A DNA stretch of 32,631 nt from UBA1227 sp045599345 (GTDB lineage Bacteria; Bacillota; Clostridia; Oscillospirales; Acutalibacteraceae): NCBI GenBank assembly GCA_045599345.1, contig JAZRVV010000018.1:1-32631 (forward strand). The letters run 5' to 3'. Both the position numbers and the translations under genes were made by a program. The notes under the pieces are model-generated. The model was not told the origin of the DNA and did not search any database. It was given only the letters and a program-made list of their open reading frames with translations. Of this stretch, positions 1 through 8,110 are shown piece by piece (position 1 is the first letter of the stretch; each line of letters begins with the position of its first letter).

Positions 1-1
1 C

Positions 2-355
2 TCAATCGGTGAGCCAACTCTCCACGATATCGAAAACGAACTCTTAAAACCGGGCCGTGACCCACGTGACGAGTTGCCACCACCTCTCCTTCGCTCCGAT
101 GTTATGGAGATGAAGGACCTAAAGCCTGGTATGGAACTCAAAGGTACAGTTCGTAACGTAATTGACTTTGGTGCATTTGTTGACATCGGCGTACATCAGG
201 ACGGCCTTGTGCATATCAGTCAAATTACAGATAAATATATAAAGCATCCATCTGAGGTGCTCTCTGTCGGTGATGTAATCACTGTTAGAGTACTTGAGGT
301 TGATTTAAACAAAAAGCGTATAGGCCTTACAATGCGAGGTCTCTCAAAACAGTAG
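2..355 (+). CDS. tex: Tex family RNA-binding protein, C-terminal part (partial)
   Basis: Only the 3' end is in the window; the open frame runs in from base 2. The visible 117 residues match the end of Tex (YqgF/HhH/S1 transcription accessory protein): a linker with PGRDPRDELPPP, then an S1 domain with GMELKGTVRNVIDFGAFVDIG, DGLVHISQ and ending KKRIGLTM. Tex binds nucleic acid and is thought to affect transcription or RNA turnover. The internal TTG at 74 is not a real start, because family-typical sequence continues upstream of it. The ABC transporter ATPase gene starts 8 bases after the stop, so the two are probably co-transcribed. Identification is firm; the N-terminal domains lie outside. 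Confidence 0.93.
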   Translation, partial: SIGEPTLHDIENELLKPGRDPRDELPPPLLRSDVMEMKDLKPGMELKGTVRNVIDFGAFVDIGVHQDGLVHISQITDKYIKHPSEVLSVGDVITVRVLEVDLNKKRIGLTMRGLSKQ

Positions 356-363
356 GTGATACT

Positions 364-1269
364 ATGCTACTAGAAGTAAAAGACATCACCAAAAGCTTTG
401 GTGAGAAGTCTGTCCTCAAAGGCATCTCCTTTTCTGCACAGAGCGGAGAGGCTTTGGGACTACTTGGTCGTAATGGAGCGGGTAAGACAACTACAATCCG
501 CATCATTATGCAACTTTTTCCACCGAACAGTGGTGAGGTATTAATTGATGGTAAGCCACTTTCTATCCGTGAAATTAACGTAGGCTATATGCCAGAGGAA
601 CGTGGACTTTACCCAAAAAAGAAAATAATGGAACAGCTCATATATTTCGCTGAGCTCAAAGGTGTTCCAAAGGACGTTGCAATAGCACGCGCAAATGGAC
701 TTCTTGCGCGACTCCAAATGACAGAGTACAAGGATGCAAAACTCGAGACTTTGTCAAAGGGTAATCAGCAAAAAATTCAGCTGGTCGCAACCCTTATTGC
801 GGACCCTGATATCGTTATTTTGGACGAGCCTTTTTCTGGCCTTGATCCAGTTAATGCGATGCTTTTAAAGGACGTAGTTAAGGAGCTTATTGCTGCTGGC
901 AAGATAGTAATTTTTTCGAGCCATCAGATGAATTATATCGAGGAATTTTGCAACAATATTGTTATCATCAACAGTGGCCAAATTGCAGTTTCTGGTGCGA
1001 TAAAAGATATCAAACGCAGCTATACCAAAAATTTGGTTTTGGTTGAATCAGATGATTGCGAGGCTGTAAAAAATGCTCTTGCATCAATAACTTTTGTCAA
1101 GGATGCGATGCAAATCGAAAGTGGCATTAAGGTAGAACTTTCTGACGGCCACGACATAAAAGATTTGATGAGTGAACTTTCGAAAAAGGATGTTTCGCTC
1201 TCTGGAATATCACTCTATGAACCATCTCTTGCCGAGATATTTGTCGACTATACGGAGGTGGAATCATGA
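364..1269 (+). CDS. ABC transporter ATP-binding protein (NatA-like)
   Basis: This is the ATPase subunit of an ABC-2-type exporter. Visible motifs are Walker A GRNGAGKTT (residues 35-43), signature LSKGNQQK (130-137), Walker B IVILDE ending at the catalytic E155, D-loop GLDP (159-162) and switch His187 in SSHQM. The 300-residue length and the extra ~80-residue C-terminal domain fit the NatA/CcmA-like group. Signature Lys and Asn in place of Ser and Gly are usual in that group. The stop overlaps the permease start (ATGA), implying translational coupling and a two-component exporter. The family includes sodium and drug exporters; the substrate cannot be read here. Confidence 0.92.
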   Translation: MLLEVKDITKSFGEKSVLKGISFSAQSGEALGLLGRNGAGKTTTIRIIMQLFPPNSGEVLIDGKPLSIREINVGYMPEERGLYPKKKIMEQLIYFAELKGVPKDVAIARANGLLARLQMTEYKDAKLETLSKGNQQKIQLVATLIADPDIVILDEPFSGLDPVNAMLLKDVVKELIAAGKIVIFSSHQMNYIEEFCNNIVIINSGQIAVSGAIKDIKRSYTKNLVLVESDDCEAVKNALASITFVKDAMQIESGIKVELSDGHDIKDLMSELSKKDVSLSGISLYEPSLAEIFVDYTEVES

Positions 1270-2510
1270 GACAGTTTTTAACAGTTTTCAAATTCGAGCT
1301 CCGTGGGCAACTTCAAAGTAAAGTCTTTAGGGTAGTCACAATTTTGCTCCTTGTAGTAATTGTTTTAACCCTCAATGTTGGTCGTCTTGAGGCACTTCTT
1401 GGCGATAGCCTTGATGCCTTAAAGAGTGAAGAAGATGCGACAAAAATCGCAGTTTGCAACAAGAGTGAGATGGATACAGATGCCCTTGTTGAGACCTTTA
1501 AAACGTTCTTTGGTGAGGGCTATGAATTCTCTGTTTCAAAGGACGACAACCTTGAAAAACAGGTTGTGGATGGCGATGTTGATACAGCCATAATTATTGA
1601 AACTCCACTCAAGTACAAGTACATAGTTGAGACGGTTGGTATGTTTGATGCGGATCAACAAATTATCAATCAGGTCCTTATCACAAATTACCGCTACTCG
1701 TACCTTCAAAATGCGGGACTTACACCTGACCAAATTACAGCTGCGCTTGAGGCAGGAACTGAAAGCGATGTAGTAGTAACTGGTAAGGATCAGACGCAGA
1801 GTTTTGCCTATACCTATGCGATTATCATGATTCTTTACATGGTGCTTTTGCTCTATGGACAGTTCGTTGCAAGCAGCGTAGCTGGTGAAAAGAGTTCACG
1901 CTGTATGGAGGTTTTGATAACTTCATCCAAGCCAATGAATTTGATGTTTGGCAAGGTCCTTGGTTCTGGTACAGCAGGACTTTTACAACTCGTACTTATC
2001 CTTGGTACAACGGTTGGCTGCTATCAGCTCAACAAGAATACGCTTGACAATGAAGTAATAGTATCCCTTTTTGGTATGCCAGTAAGCGTTGCGATTTATT
2101 CAATCGTATTCTTTATTTTAGGCTATTTTATCTATGCATTTATGTTTGGTGCTGCGGGCTCACTCGCATCCCGCGCAGAGGACCTTGGAGCCCTTGTAAT
2201 GCCTATAAATGTGATATTTATCTTTGCTTTCATGGTTGCAATATTCTCTATGACAAGCGGAAATGTTGATGGAGTTTTTGTGACTGTATGTTCGTTCCTT
2301 CCAACATTTGCACCTATGCTTATGCTCGTTCGTATATGCATGGGCACGGTTGCAGTTTGGGAAATTGCGCTTTCGATTGCCATCCAAATTGCAACAATCA
2401 TTCTCCTTGGAATTGGTTGTGCCAAGGTCTATAGAGCAGGCGTTTTGCTCTATGGCAACTCACCAAAATTCAAGGATATTTGGAAGATTTTAACTACAAA
2501 ACAGGAGTAA
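1266..2510 (+). CDS. ABC-2 family transporter permease (NatB-like)
   Basis: This is the membrane partner of the ATPase upstream, with which it overlaps by four bases. It has one N-terminal membrane helix (about residues 18-40), a long extracytoplasmic domain (about 45-175), then five or six helices to the C terminus. The segment GEKSSRCMEVLITSSKP just after the second helix is typical of NatB permeases (COG1668). Length of 414 residues is normal. The ribosome binding site AGGAG of luxS sits at its stop codon, so luxS is read from the same message. Export direction is expected from the family; the cargo is unknown. Confidence 0.88.
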   Translation: MRQFLTVFKFELRGQLQSKVFRVVTILLLVVIVLTLNVGRLEALLGDSLDALKSEEDATKIAVCNKSEMDTDALVETFKTFFGEGYEFSVSKDDNLEKQVVDGDVDTAIIIETPLKYKYIVETVGMFDADQQIINQVLITNYRYSYLQNAGLTPDQITAALEAGTESDVVVTGKDQTQSFAYTYAIIMILYMVLLLYGQFVASSVAGEKSSRCMEVLITSSKPMNLMFGKVLGSGTAGLLQLVLILGTTVGCYQLNKNTLDNEVIVSLFGMPVSVAIYSIVFFILGYFIYAFMFGAAGSLASRAEDLGALVMPINVIFIFAFMVAIFSMTSGNVDGVFVTVCSFLPTFAPMLMLVRICMGTVAVWEIALSIAIQIATIILLGIGCAKVYRAGVLLYGNSPKFKDIWKILTTKQE

Positions 2511-2513
2511 AAA

Positions 2514-2981
2514 ATGGAACAGATTGCAAGTTTTACAATTGATCATGACAAGCTTCAAAAGGGTGTGTATGTGTCCCGAATTGACAGGAACACAATCACC
2601 TATGACGTTAGGATGAAACGACCTAATATGGGAGACTATATCTCAAATGGAGCGCTCCATACCTTTGAACACCTCTTTGCCACTTATGCACGTAACAGCG
2701 AGTTTTCTGACTCTGTTGTGTATATCGGACCAATGGGTTGCAGGACAGGATTTTACATCGTTTTATTTGATGATATATCCAAGGAAGATGTCCTAAAATT
2801 GCTAATTGATTCATTTAAATTTGTAGCTGATTTTGAGGGCGAAATTCCTGGTGCCAAGCGCCGTGAATGTGGCAACTACCTCGAGCATGATTTGGCTGGC
2901 GCCAAGGTAGTGGCGCTCGATATGCTTGATGTTTTAAAGGACTGGACACCAGCGAAATTTGACTATAGTTTTGAAGGCTAA
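2514..2981 (+). CDS. luxS: S-ribosylhomocysteine lyase (AI-2 synthesis)
   Basis: LuxS splits S-ribosylhomocysteine into homocysteine and DPD, the precursor of autoinducer AI-2, as part of the activated methyl cycle. The metal site is complete: HTFEH (His49, His53) and Cys119 in RECGNY. Catalytic Cys76 lies in GPMGCRTGFY, and Glu52 is present. Length of 155 residues is normal. It starts 3 bases after the exporter permease stop and is followed by a strong hairpin terminator, so it is the last gene of a tex-exporter-luxS message. No pfs (mtnN) gene, its usual metabolic partner, is in the window. The assignment is very secure. Confidence 0.97.
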   Translation: MEQIASFTIDHDKLQKGVYVSRIDRNTITYDVRMKRPNMGDYISNGALHTFEHLFATYARNSEFSDSVVYIGPMGCRTGFYIVLFDDISKEDVLKLLIDSFKFVADFEGEIPGAKRRECGNYLEHDLAGAKVVALDMLDVLKDWTPAKFDYSFEG

Positions 2982-2988
2982 AACAATA

Positions 2989-3018
2989 CCCCTGGAGGAA
3001 TCCTCCAGGGGTCATTTT
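2989..3018. terminator. Bidirectional intrinsic terminator between luxS and the MATE gene
   Basis: A 10-bp stem (CCCCTGGAGG, 2989-2998, with CCTCCAGGGG, 3002-3011) closes on a 3-base loop and is followed by TCATTTTTT on the plus strand. On the minus strand the stem is followed by a looser T-rich stretch. It sits between two convergent genes and can serve both. Confidence 0.9.
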
Positions 3019-3026
3019 TTGCTTAT

Positions 3027-4358
3027 TTAGTAGTATTTGTAGCGCTTTCTTTTGCCGATAATGAATGCGGCGCTGACGGCAATTCCAAGCAGTTCGGCCG
3101 TGAGCATAGACAACCAGATTCCATCGATTCCGAGGAATCTTGGTAGGATGTAAAGCGGCAAAATTTGGAACACAAAGGTGCGCAAAAATGCGATGGCCGC
3201 TGACACTGGACCATTGCCCAGCGCCGTAAAGAAACTCGATGCAAACATAGAAAATCCACCGATTAAAAATGCGAGTGCAAAGATCCTAAATCCGTGCGCT
3301 GTCATATCGATGAGCGCCGTGTCGCCAGCCGCAAAAATCATTGCAAATGGCCTTGCGAACACCTCGGATAGGAGGGTGGCAGCAAGCCCCATAAATGCCG
3401 TAATGATGAGACTTTTCTTGAATACGTTTTGGAGTTCGCTGATGTTTTGAGCACCGTAATTAAATCCGATTACAGGAGCAACACCAATTGTAAATCCGAT
3501 AAAGATTGAGATGAAAATAAAGCTTACATACATGATGATTCCATAAGCGTTGACACCGAGTTGTCCAGCAATTTTGAGTACCTCCAAATTGTAGAGGATG
3601 CTGACGAGACTGAGGGTGATATTGCTGACGAGTTCCGACATGCCGTTGGTGCATGTGTGAGCAAGGATATGGAAATCAATTTCAGGTTTGCCGAGCTTTA
3701 ACAGGCTGTTGTTTTGCCTTGAGAAATAGATGAGTGGGATGAGACCACCTAGCACCTGAGTAGAGGCGGTACCGAGTGCTGCGCCGACAAGTCCAAGTTT
3801 AAAAACTAGGATGAAAAGCGCATCAAGGAGCACGTTCGAGATGCCGGCGGTGATTGTCGCAATGAGGCTGAGCTTTGGTTTTTCAGCCGTTGCACACAGG
3901 CTCTGGAAAACGTTTTGTAACATAAAAAATGGGATGCAAGGAAAGATAACCTGGCAGTATGTTACGCAGTTTTCGAGAAGTTCGCCTGTTGCGCCGAGCA
4001 ACATGCAAAGCCGACGCTTAAATATTAGAGCTATGATTGAGAGGAACACACCACATATGATTGCGGCATAGACAATCAGCGAAAAATATTTGTTGGCGAG
4101 GTCCTTTTTGCCCTCGCCGATTGTTCTAGAAATTATCGCGTTGCCGCCTGTTCCAAACATAAAACCAACACCGCCAAAGATCATAATCATAGGCCAGGTG
4201 AGGTTTACTGCTGCAAATGAAGTCTCCCCTACACAGTTGGAAACAAAGATGCCGTCTACCATACCGTAGATCGAGATAAATACCATCATTGCCGAGGAGG
4301 GGAGAATAAGTTGCAATATTTTTTTGATTGTAAAATGTTCGTTAAGTTTGATTCTCAT
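3027..4358 (-). CDS. MATE family efflux transporter
   Basis: A 443-residue, mostly hydrophobic protein with about 12 predicted helices in two related halves, as in the MATE family of cation-coupled drug and toxin exporters. Typical features are the N-terminal HFTIKKILQLILPS, IYGMVDGIFVSNCVG in the first helices and GTGGNAIISRTIGEG after helix 2. The start is fixed by family alignment. No Shine-Dalgarno sequence precedes it, and its likely promoter (-10 at 4368-4373) puts the transcript start only 3-4 bases upstream, so the message may be almost leaderless. It stands alone on the minus strand. Transported substrate unknown. Confidence 0.93.
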   Translation of the reverse strand: MRIKLNEHFTIKKILQLILPSSAMMVFISIYGMVDGIFVSNCVGETSFAAVNLTWPMIMIFGGVGFMFGTGGNAIISRTIGEGKKDLANKYFSLIVYAAIICGVFLSIIALIFKRRLCMLLGATGELLENCVTYCQVIFPCIPFFMLQNVFQSLCATAEKPKLSLIATITAGISNVLLDALFILVFKLGLVGAALGTASTQVLGGLIPLIYFSRQNNSLLKLGKPEIDFHILAHTCTNGMSELVSNITLSLVSILYNLEVLKIAGQLGVNAYGIIMYVSFIFISIFIGFTIGVAPVIGFNYGAQNISELQNVFKKSLIITAFMGLAATLLSEVFARPFAMIFAAGDTALIDMTAHGFRIFALAFLIGGFSMFASSFFTALGNGPVSAAIAFLRTFVFQILPLYILPRFLGIDGIWLSMLTAELLGIAVSAAFIIGKRKRYKYY

Positions 4359-4367
4359 AACGGAAAT

Positions 4368-4396
4368 ACTTTAACATATCTTGAAATAATAAGCAA
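4368..4396 (-). promoter_or_regulatory. Predicted sigma-A promoter of the MATE gene
   Basis: On the minus strand TTGCTT (4396-4391), a 17-base spacer and TAAAGT (4373-4368). The expected transcript start is near 4361, 3-4 bases before the ATG at 4358. It overlaps the asnS promoter, so the two divergent genes may compete for polymerase. Predicted by consensus only. Confidence 0.5.
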
Positions 4397-4410
4397 ATAT
4401 GTGCTATTAT
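4381..4410 (+). promoter_or_regulatory. asnS: Predicted sigma-A promoter of the asnS operon
   Basis: TTGAAA (4381-4386), an 18-base spacer and TATTAT (4405-4410). A ribosome binding site AGAGG (4435-4439) precedes the asnS ATG by 10 bases. No T-box leader fits in the short 5' region, although tRNA synthetase genes of Firmicutes often have one. Confidence 0.6.
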
Positions 4411-4449
4411 ATTATGAAATATTTTATTTATTTAAGAGGTAATTAATTA

Positions 4450-5844
4450 ATGAAACACGTAGATATCATTGAGGTCATGACAAAAGAGGAATATGTAGGC
4501 AGTGAGGTTACTGTCTGTGGATGGGTGCGTACAGCACGTGATTCCAAGACAATGGCATTCATCGAGCTTAACGATGGCACATCGCTCAAGCACATCCAGC
4601 TCGTTGTCGACAAAGAGTCTTTCAAAAAAGCAAATGAGATGTCAAACTTTACCAAGCTTGGCTCATCACTCAAAGTTGTTGGTACAGTTGTACCATCAGC
4701 AGTAGCACAGGACGGCGGAGTAGAAATCAACGTATCTGACATCGAACTCCTTGGCGCCTGCCCAGAGGATTATCCTCTCCAGAAAAAGCGCACCAATCTT
4801 GAAACATTGCGTACAATGCCTCATCTTCGTGTTCGTACAAATACATTTAACGCAGTATTTCGTGTACGCTCTGTACTCGCAGCAGCTATCCACGAGTATT
4901 TCCAAGACAGACATTATGTCTATATCAACACTCCGCTCATCACAGGTTCTGACTGTGAGGGCGCAGGCGAGATGTTCAAAGTAACAACTCAGTCCTTTGA
5001 AGACGCTGCTAAATACAAGACAGCGGAAGAATATTATGCCGACGACTTTTTTGGCAAATCAGCAGGCCTTTCAGTATCTGGCCAGCTTGAGGGCGAAGTT
5101 GCCGCTATGGCATTTGGTAAGATTTATACTTTTGGTCCATCATTCCGCGCTGAGAACTCAAACACAACGCGTCATGTTGCAGAGTTCTGGCATGTTGAGC
5201 CAGAGGTTGCATTTGCCGAGCTCCCTGACATCATTGAGATGGCAGAGGACATGATTAAGTACATTACAAAAGCAGTAATGGACCGTTGCCCAAGCGAGCT
5301 CGACTTTTTTGAGAAGTTCTTTGAAAAGGGACTTCGCGAAAAGCTCACAAATGTAATCGAGAGTGACTTTGAAGTTCTCGATTACACCAAGGCCATTGAA
5401 ATTCTTGAAAAGGCTGATGCTGATTTCAAGTACCCAGTTTCATGGGGCTGTGACCTTCAGACTGAGCACGAGAGATATATAACAGAGGAGGTGTTCAAAA
5501 AACCGGTATTCGTAACAAACTATCCGAAGGAGATTAAGTCCTTCTATATGAAACAAAATCCAGACGGCAAGACAGTTGCTGCAACTGATCTCTTGGTACC
5601 TGGAATAGGAGAGATTATCGGATGCTCAGAGCGTGAGGCTGACTATGACAAGCTTCTTGAGGCTATGAACGTTCGTGGAATGAATCTCGATGACTACAAT
5701 GACTATATCGATCTCCGCAAGTTTGGTTCAGTTCCACACAGTGGTTTTGGACTTGGCTTTGAACGTATGCTTATGTACGTTACAGGAGTACAAAATATTC
5801 GCGATGTTATCCTCTTCCCAAGGACAGTAGGAAGCATTCGCTAA
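4450..5844 (+). CDS. asnS: Asparaginyl-tRNA synthetase
   Basis: A class IIb aminoacyl-tRNA synthetase that charges tRNA-Asn. The N-terminal OB-fold anticodon-binding domain covers about residues 1-110 (VTVCGWVRTARDSK). The catalytic domain follows, with motif 2 FGPSFRAENSNTTRHVAEFW and motif 3 GFGLGFERMLMYVTG near the C terminus. HVAEFWHVEPE is characteristic of AsnRS and separates it from AspRS. Length of 464 residues is normal. It is the first gene of a ten-gene row; the DegV gene begins 18 bases later with its own AAGGAGG site. Confidence 0.96.
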   Translation: MKHVDIIEVMTKEEYVGSEVTVCGWVRTARDSKTMAFIELNDGTSLKHIQLVVDKESFKKANEMSNFTKLGSSLKVVGTVVPSAVAQDGGVEINVSDIELLGACPEDYPLQKKRTNLETLRTMPHLRVRTNTFNAVFRVRSVLAAAIHEYFQDRHYVYINTPLITGSDCEGAGEMFKVTTQSFEDAAKYKTAEEYYADDFFGKSAGLSVSGQLEGEVAAMAFGKIYTFGPSFRAENSNTTRHVAEFWHVEPEVAFAELPDIIEMAEDMIKYITKAVMDRCPSELDFFEKFFEKGLREKLTNVIESDFEVLDYTKAIEILEKADADFKYPVSWGCDLQTEHERYITEEVFKKPVFVTNYPKEIKSFYMKQNPDGKTVAATDLLVPGIGEIIGCSEREADYDKLLEAMNVRGMNLDDYNDYIDLRKFGSVPHSGFGLGFERMLMYVTGVQNIRDVILFPRTVGSIR

Positions 5845-5862
5845 CCCAAGGAGGCAAAAACT

Positions 5863-6750
5863 ATGGCTTTTTGTATAATCACTGACTCTGCGTCAGATGT
5901 ACCAAAGAACGTAATAGAAAAATATAATCTTTTCGTAATGCCAACACCAGTTACAATCGATAATGAGGACTTGCGTGATGGCGTAACAATCTTTCCAAAT
6001 GAGTTTTATAAAATTCAAGAGGAAGGCGTAAAGGAAATTAAAACCTATCATATCTCGGAGCTTATGTTCCAAGAGTATTTCACAGAGTTTGCCAAGCGTG
6101 GCGACGAGGTGCTCTATATCTGTTTCTCAACAGGTGTTGCTGGTACATTCCAGGCTGCAACTCTTGCAAAGCAGGAGGTGCTTGAGGAGTACCCAGATTT
6201 CAAGATTACAATCATTGATTCACACTGTGCATCAATCGGTTATGGTCTTGTTGTTGAGCGACTCCTCAAAATGCAGGCAAATGGTGCACCACAGGATTTG
6301 ATAATTGAGGCTGCTCAGTTCTTCTGTGACCACATGGTTCACGTAATTGCAGTTCAGTCACTCGATTATCTCTATGCTGGTGGCCGTGTGAGCAAGGCTT
6401 CATTTGTTGTAGGCGGTATGCTTGATATCAAGCCTATCCTTATGACAGATGAAAACGGAGCTTTAAAGGCTACTGAAAAGGTACGTGGTTGGAAAAAGGC
6501 AATGGCACGTGTAGTTGAACTTATCGGTGAAAACGGTGCCGAGCTTGAAAACCAGGTAATCGGTGCGTGCTACGGCACCGACATCGAGTCTTTTGCAACA
6601 ATGAAGGCCGAGCTTCGTGAGAAGTACAAAGTGCGTGACATTCTTGAGACACAGGTTGGATGTGCAATTGGTGCGCACACTGGTCCATCTATTGTTGCAG
6701 CTGTATGCCTCAATGCATACGAGCCAAAGTATGACGAGTATTTGAAATAA
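5863..6750 (+). CDS. DegV family fatty-acid-binding protein
   Basis: DegV proteins bind fatty acids; the group includes FakB, which presents fatty acids to the FakA kinase for phospholipid synthesis. The start ITDSASDVP is the family hallmark. FSTGVAGTFQ and SLDYLYAGGRVSK, which lie around the ligand site, are also present. Length of 295 residues is normal. It is cytosolic, with no signal peptide. An AAGGAGG site lies 8 bases before the ATG. No fakA gene is in the window, so which kinase it serves, if any, is open. Confidence 0.93.
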   Translation: MAFCIITDSASDVPKNVIEKYNLFVMPTPVTIDNEDLRDGVTIFPNEFYKIQEEGVKEIKTYHISELMFQEYFTEFAKRGDEVLYICFSTGVAGTFQAATLAKQEVLEEYPDFKITIIDSHCASIGYGLVVERLLKMQANGAPQDLIIEAAQFFCDHMVHVIAVQSLDYLYAGGRVSKASFVVGGMLDIKPILMTDENGALKATEKVRGWKKAMARVVELIGENGAELENQVIGACYGTDIESFATMKAELREKYKVRDILETQVGCAIGAHTGPSIVAAVCLNAYEPKYDEYLK

Positions 6751-6762
6751 AGAAGGATAATT

Positions 6763-8091
6763 ATGGACTTTAGAACAAAAGTTGAAGACGTTTTCTACTC
6801 TGTTAAAGACAAAATAGAAGACATCTTCCTTGACCTTAAGGAAAAGCGAGAAAGCAAACCTTCTGAGTCAGATGGTGAAAAGTCAAAAAAGAATATTCTA
6901 GCTGGTATTGATAAGAGGAAACTTATCGCAATAGCTGTACTAATCGTATTTCTAATTGGTCTTGTTGCCTGTGTTGCAGCAAAGCACGGCGATGGTAAAT
7001 CGTCAGGCGGCAAGAAAAAGAAAGGCCAAGATACAGAGGAGGTCGGAACAACCGGTGACTCCGATGCATGGTGGAAGAAGTACATGGGCGCCGACGCTAG
7101 CATGCCGGGCTATGCTCCAACCAAGGCCAACGAGCTCAAATGGGATCCAGTTGAGGATGCGATAGGATACAACGTATATCGCGCAACTAAAAAGGACGGC
7201 GACTATGTATGTATCGCCGTAGTTGAAAAACCAGAGTACGTTGATACAACTGCCGAAAATGGCAAGAAGTATTTCTATAAGACTACAGCTATTAAAGTAA
7301 CCAAGACAGTAAAGAAGGATGGCACAACAAAACTTGTCACCCGTGAGGTTACTATTGCCCCAGAGAATATTGTTACTGAGAAAGTAACAGTATATGTACC
7401 AACAGGTACGACTGAAAAGGATCAAAAGCCTATCGAAATCGTAACCAACAAGGACGGCGAGGTTGTCACAAATAAGGATGGCGAAGTTGTCACAAAAGAA
7501 GTTGGCGGAGATGTAACTGAGACAACTGGCAAAAAGGATGATGAGAGCACTTCTGATAAAGAATCAACAAATGCTCCAACTGAGCCAGTGACAGAGCCTC
7601 CAACGACCGAACCACCAACAACGGAGCCTCCAACGGAAACAACGACGAAGAAGCCACCTGTTTCTGCTCCAAAGACAAGCACAAACAGCAGCACGATTAA
7701 CACTGCCCGTAACTATTTTGAGAACAAGCTCAAGGGTACAGACGGCGAATCTATGAAACTTCGTGATTTGGCAGTTGCTTGTACAGGTAGCAGTAGGGGT
7801 AGCGTATATCAAATTACAAGTGGCAAAAATATTCTTGGTCAAAAGACAACTGTAAATGGCTTTGACGAGTGTTATCGTTTTACAGCTCAGCCAAGTTATA
7901 ACATATATGGCCGATATGCTGCGGGTTATGTGTTCAAGGTAACAAGCGTTAGCGCAGAGGACTTTGCGAACACACTTTACAACAACACCAAGAGTTCCGA
8001 AACTTTTGCAGGTTATATTTCAAGCACTATTAGAAACAAGAGCATAGACTACTATGGCGACTATGTATTCTACATGGTTTCAACCTACTAA
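6763..8091 (+). CDS. Membrane-anchored protein with fibronectin-III-like domain and Thr/Pro-rich linker
   Basis: No specific function is recognised. Order of parts: a charged cytoplasmic N terminus (1-45), one membrane helix (about 48-70, rich in I, A, V, L), an acidic and basic stalk, a fibronectin-III-like segment (about 125-180; LKWDPVEDAIGYNVYRA and YFYKTTAIKV), a short tandem repeat of VTNKDGEV (about 226-242), a linker of TEPP/TTEPP units (about 268-300), and a folded C-terminal domain of about 130 residues. The layout is that of a surface protein facing or crossing the wall. It sits between a DegV gene and murD in a continuous operon, so a cell-envelope role is a fair inference and no more. 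Confidence 0.75.
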   Translation: MDFRTKVEDVFYSVKDKIEDIFLDLKEKRESKPSESDGEKSKKNILAGIDKRKLIAIAVLIVFLIGLVACVAAKHGDGKSSGGKKKKGQDTEEVGTTGDSDAWWKKYMGADASMPGYAPTKANELKWDPVEDAIGYNVYRATKKDGDYVCIAVVEKPEYVDTTAENGKKYFYKTTAIKVTKTVKKDGTTKLVTREVTIAPENIVTEKVTVYVPTGTTEKDQKPIEIVTNKDGEVVTNKDGEVVTKEVGGDVTETTGKKDDESTSDKESTNAPTEPVTEPPTTEPPTTEPPTETTTKKPPVSAPKTSTNSSTINTARNYFENKLKGTDGESMKLRDLAVACTGSSRGSVYQITSGKNILGQKTTVNGFDECYRFTAQPSYNIYGRYAAGYVFKVTSVSAEDFANTLYNNTKSSETFAGYISSTIRNKSIDYYGDYVFYMVSTY

Positions 8092-8110
8092 TTCGGAGGC
8101 TTACGATTAA

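Noticed and set aside
4411..4449. T-box leader for asnS
   Set aside because: Only about 35 bases separate the promoter from the start codon, too short for a T-box and with no matching motif.
7422..7703. Antisense Gly/Val/Ser-rich ORF
   Set aside because: It is the mirror of the Thr/Pro linker and repeats of the plus-strand protein and has no start signals of its own.
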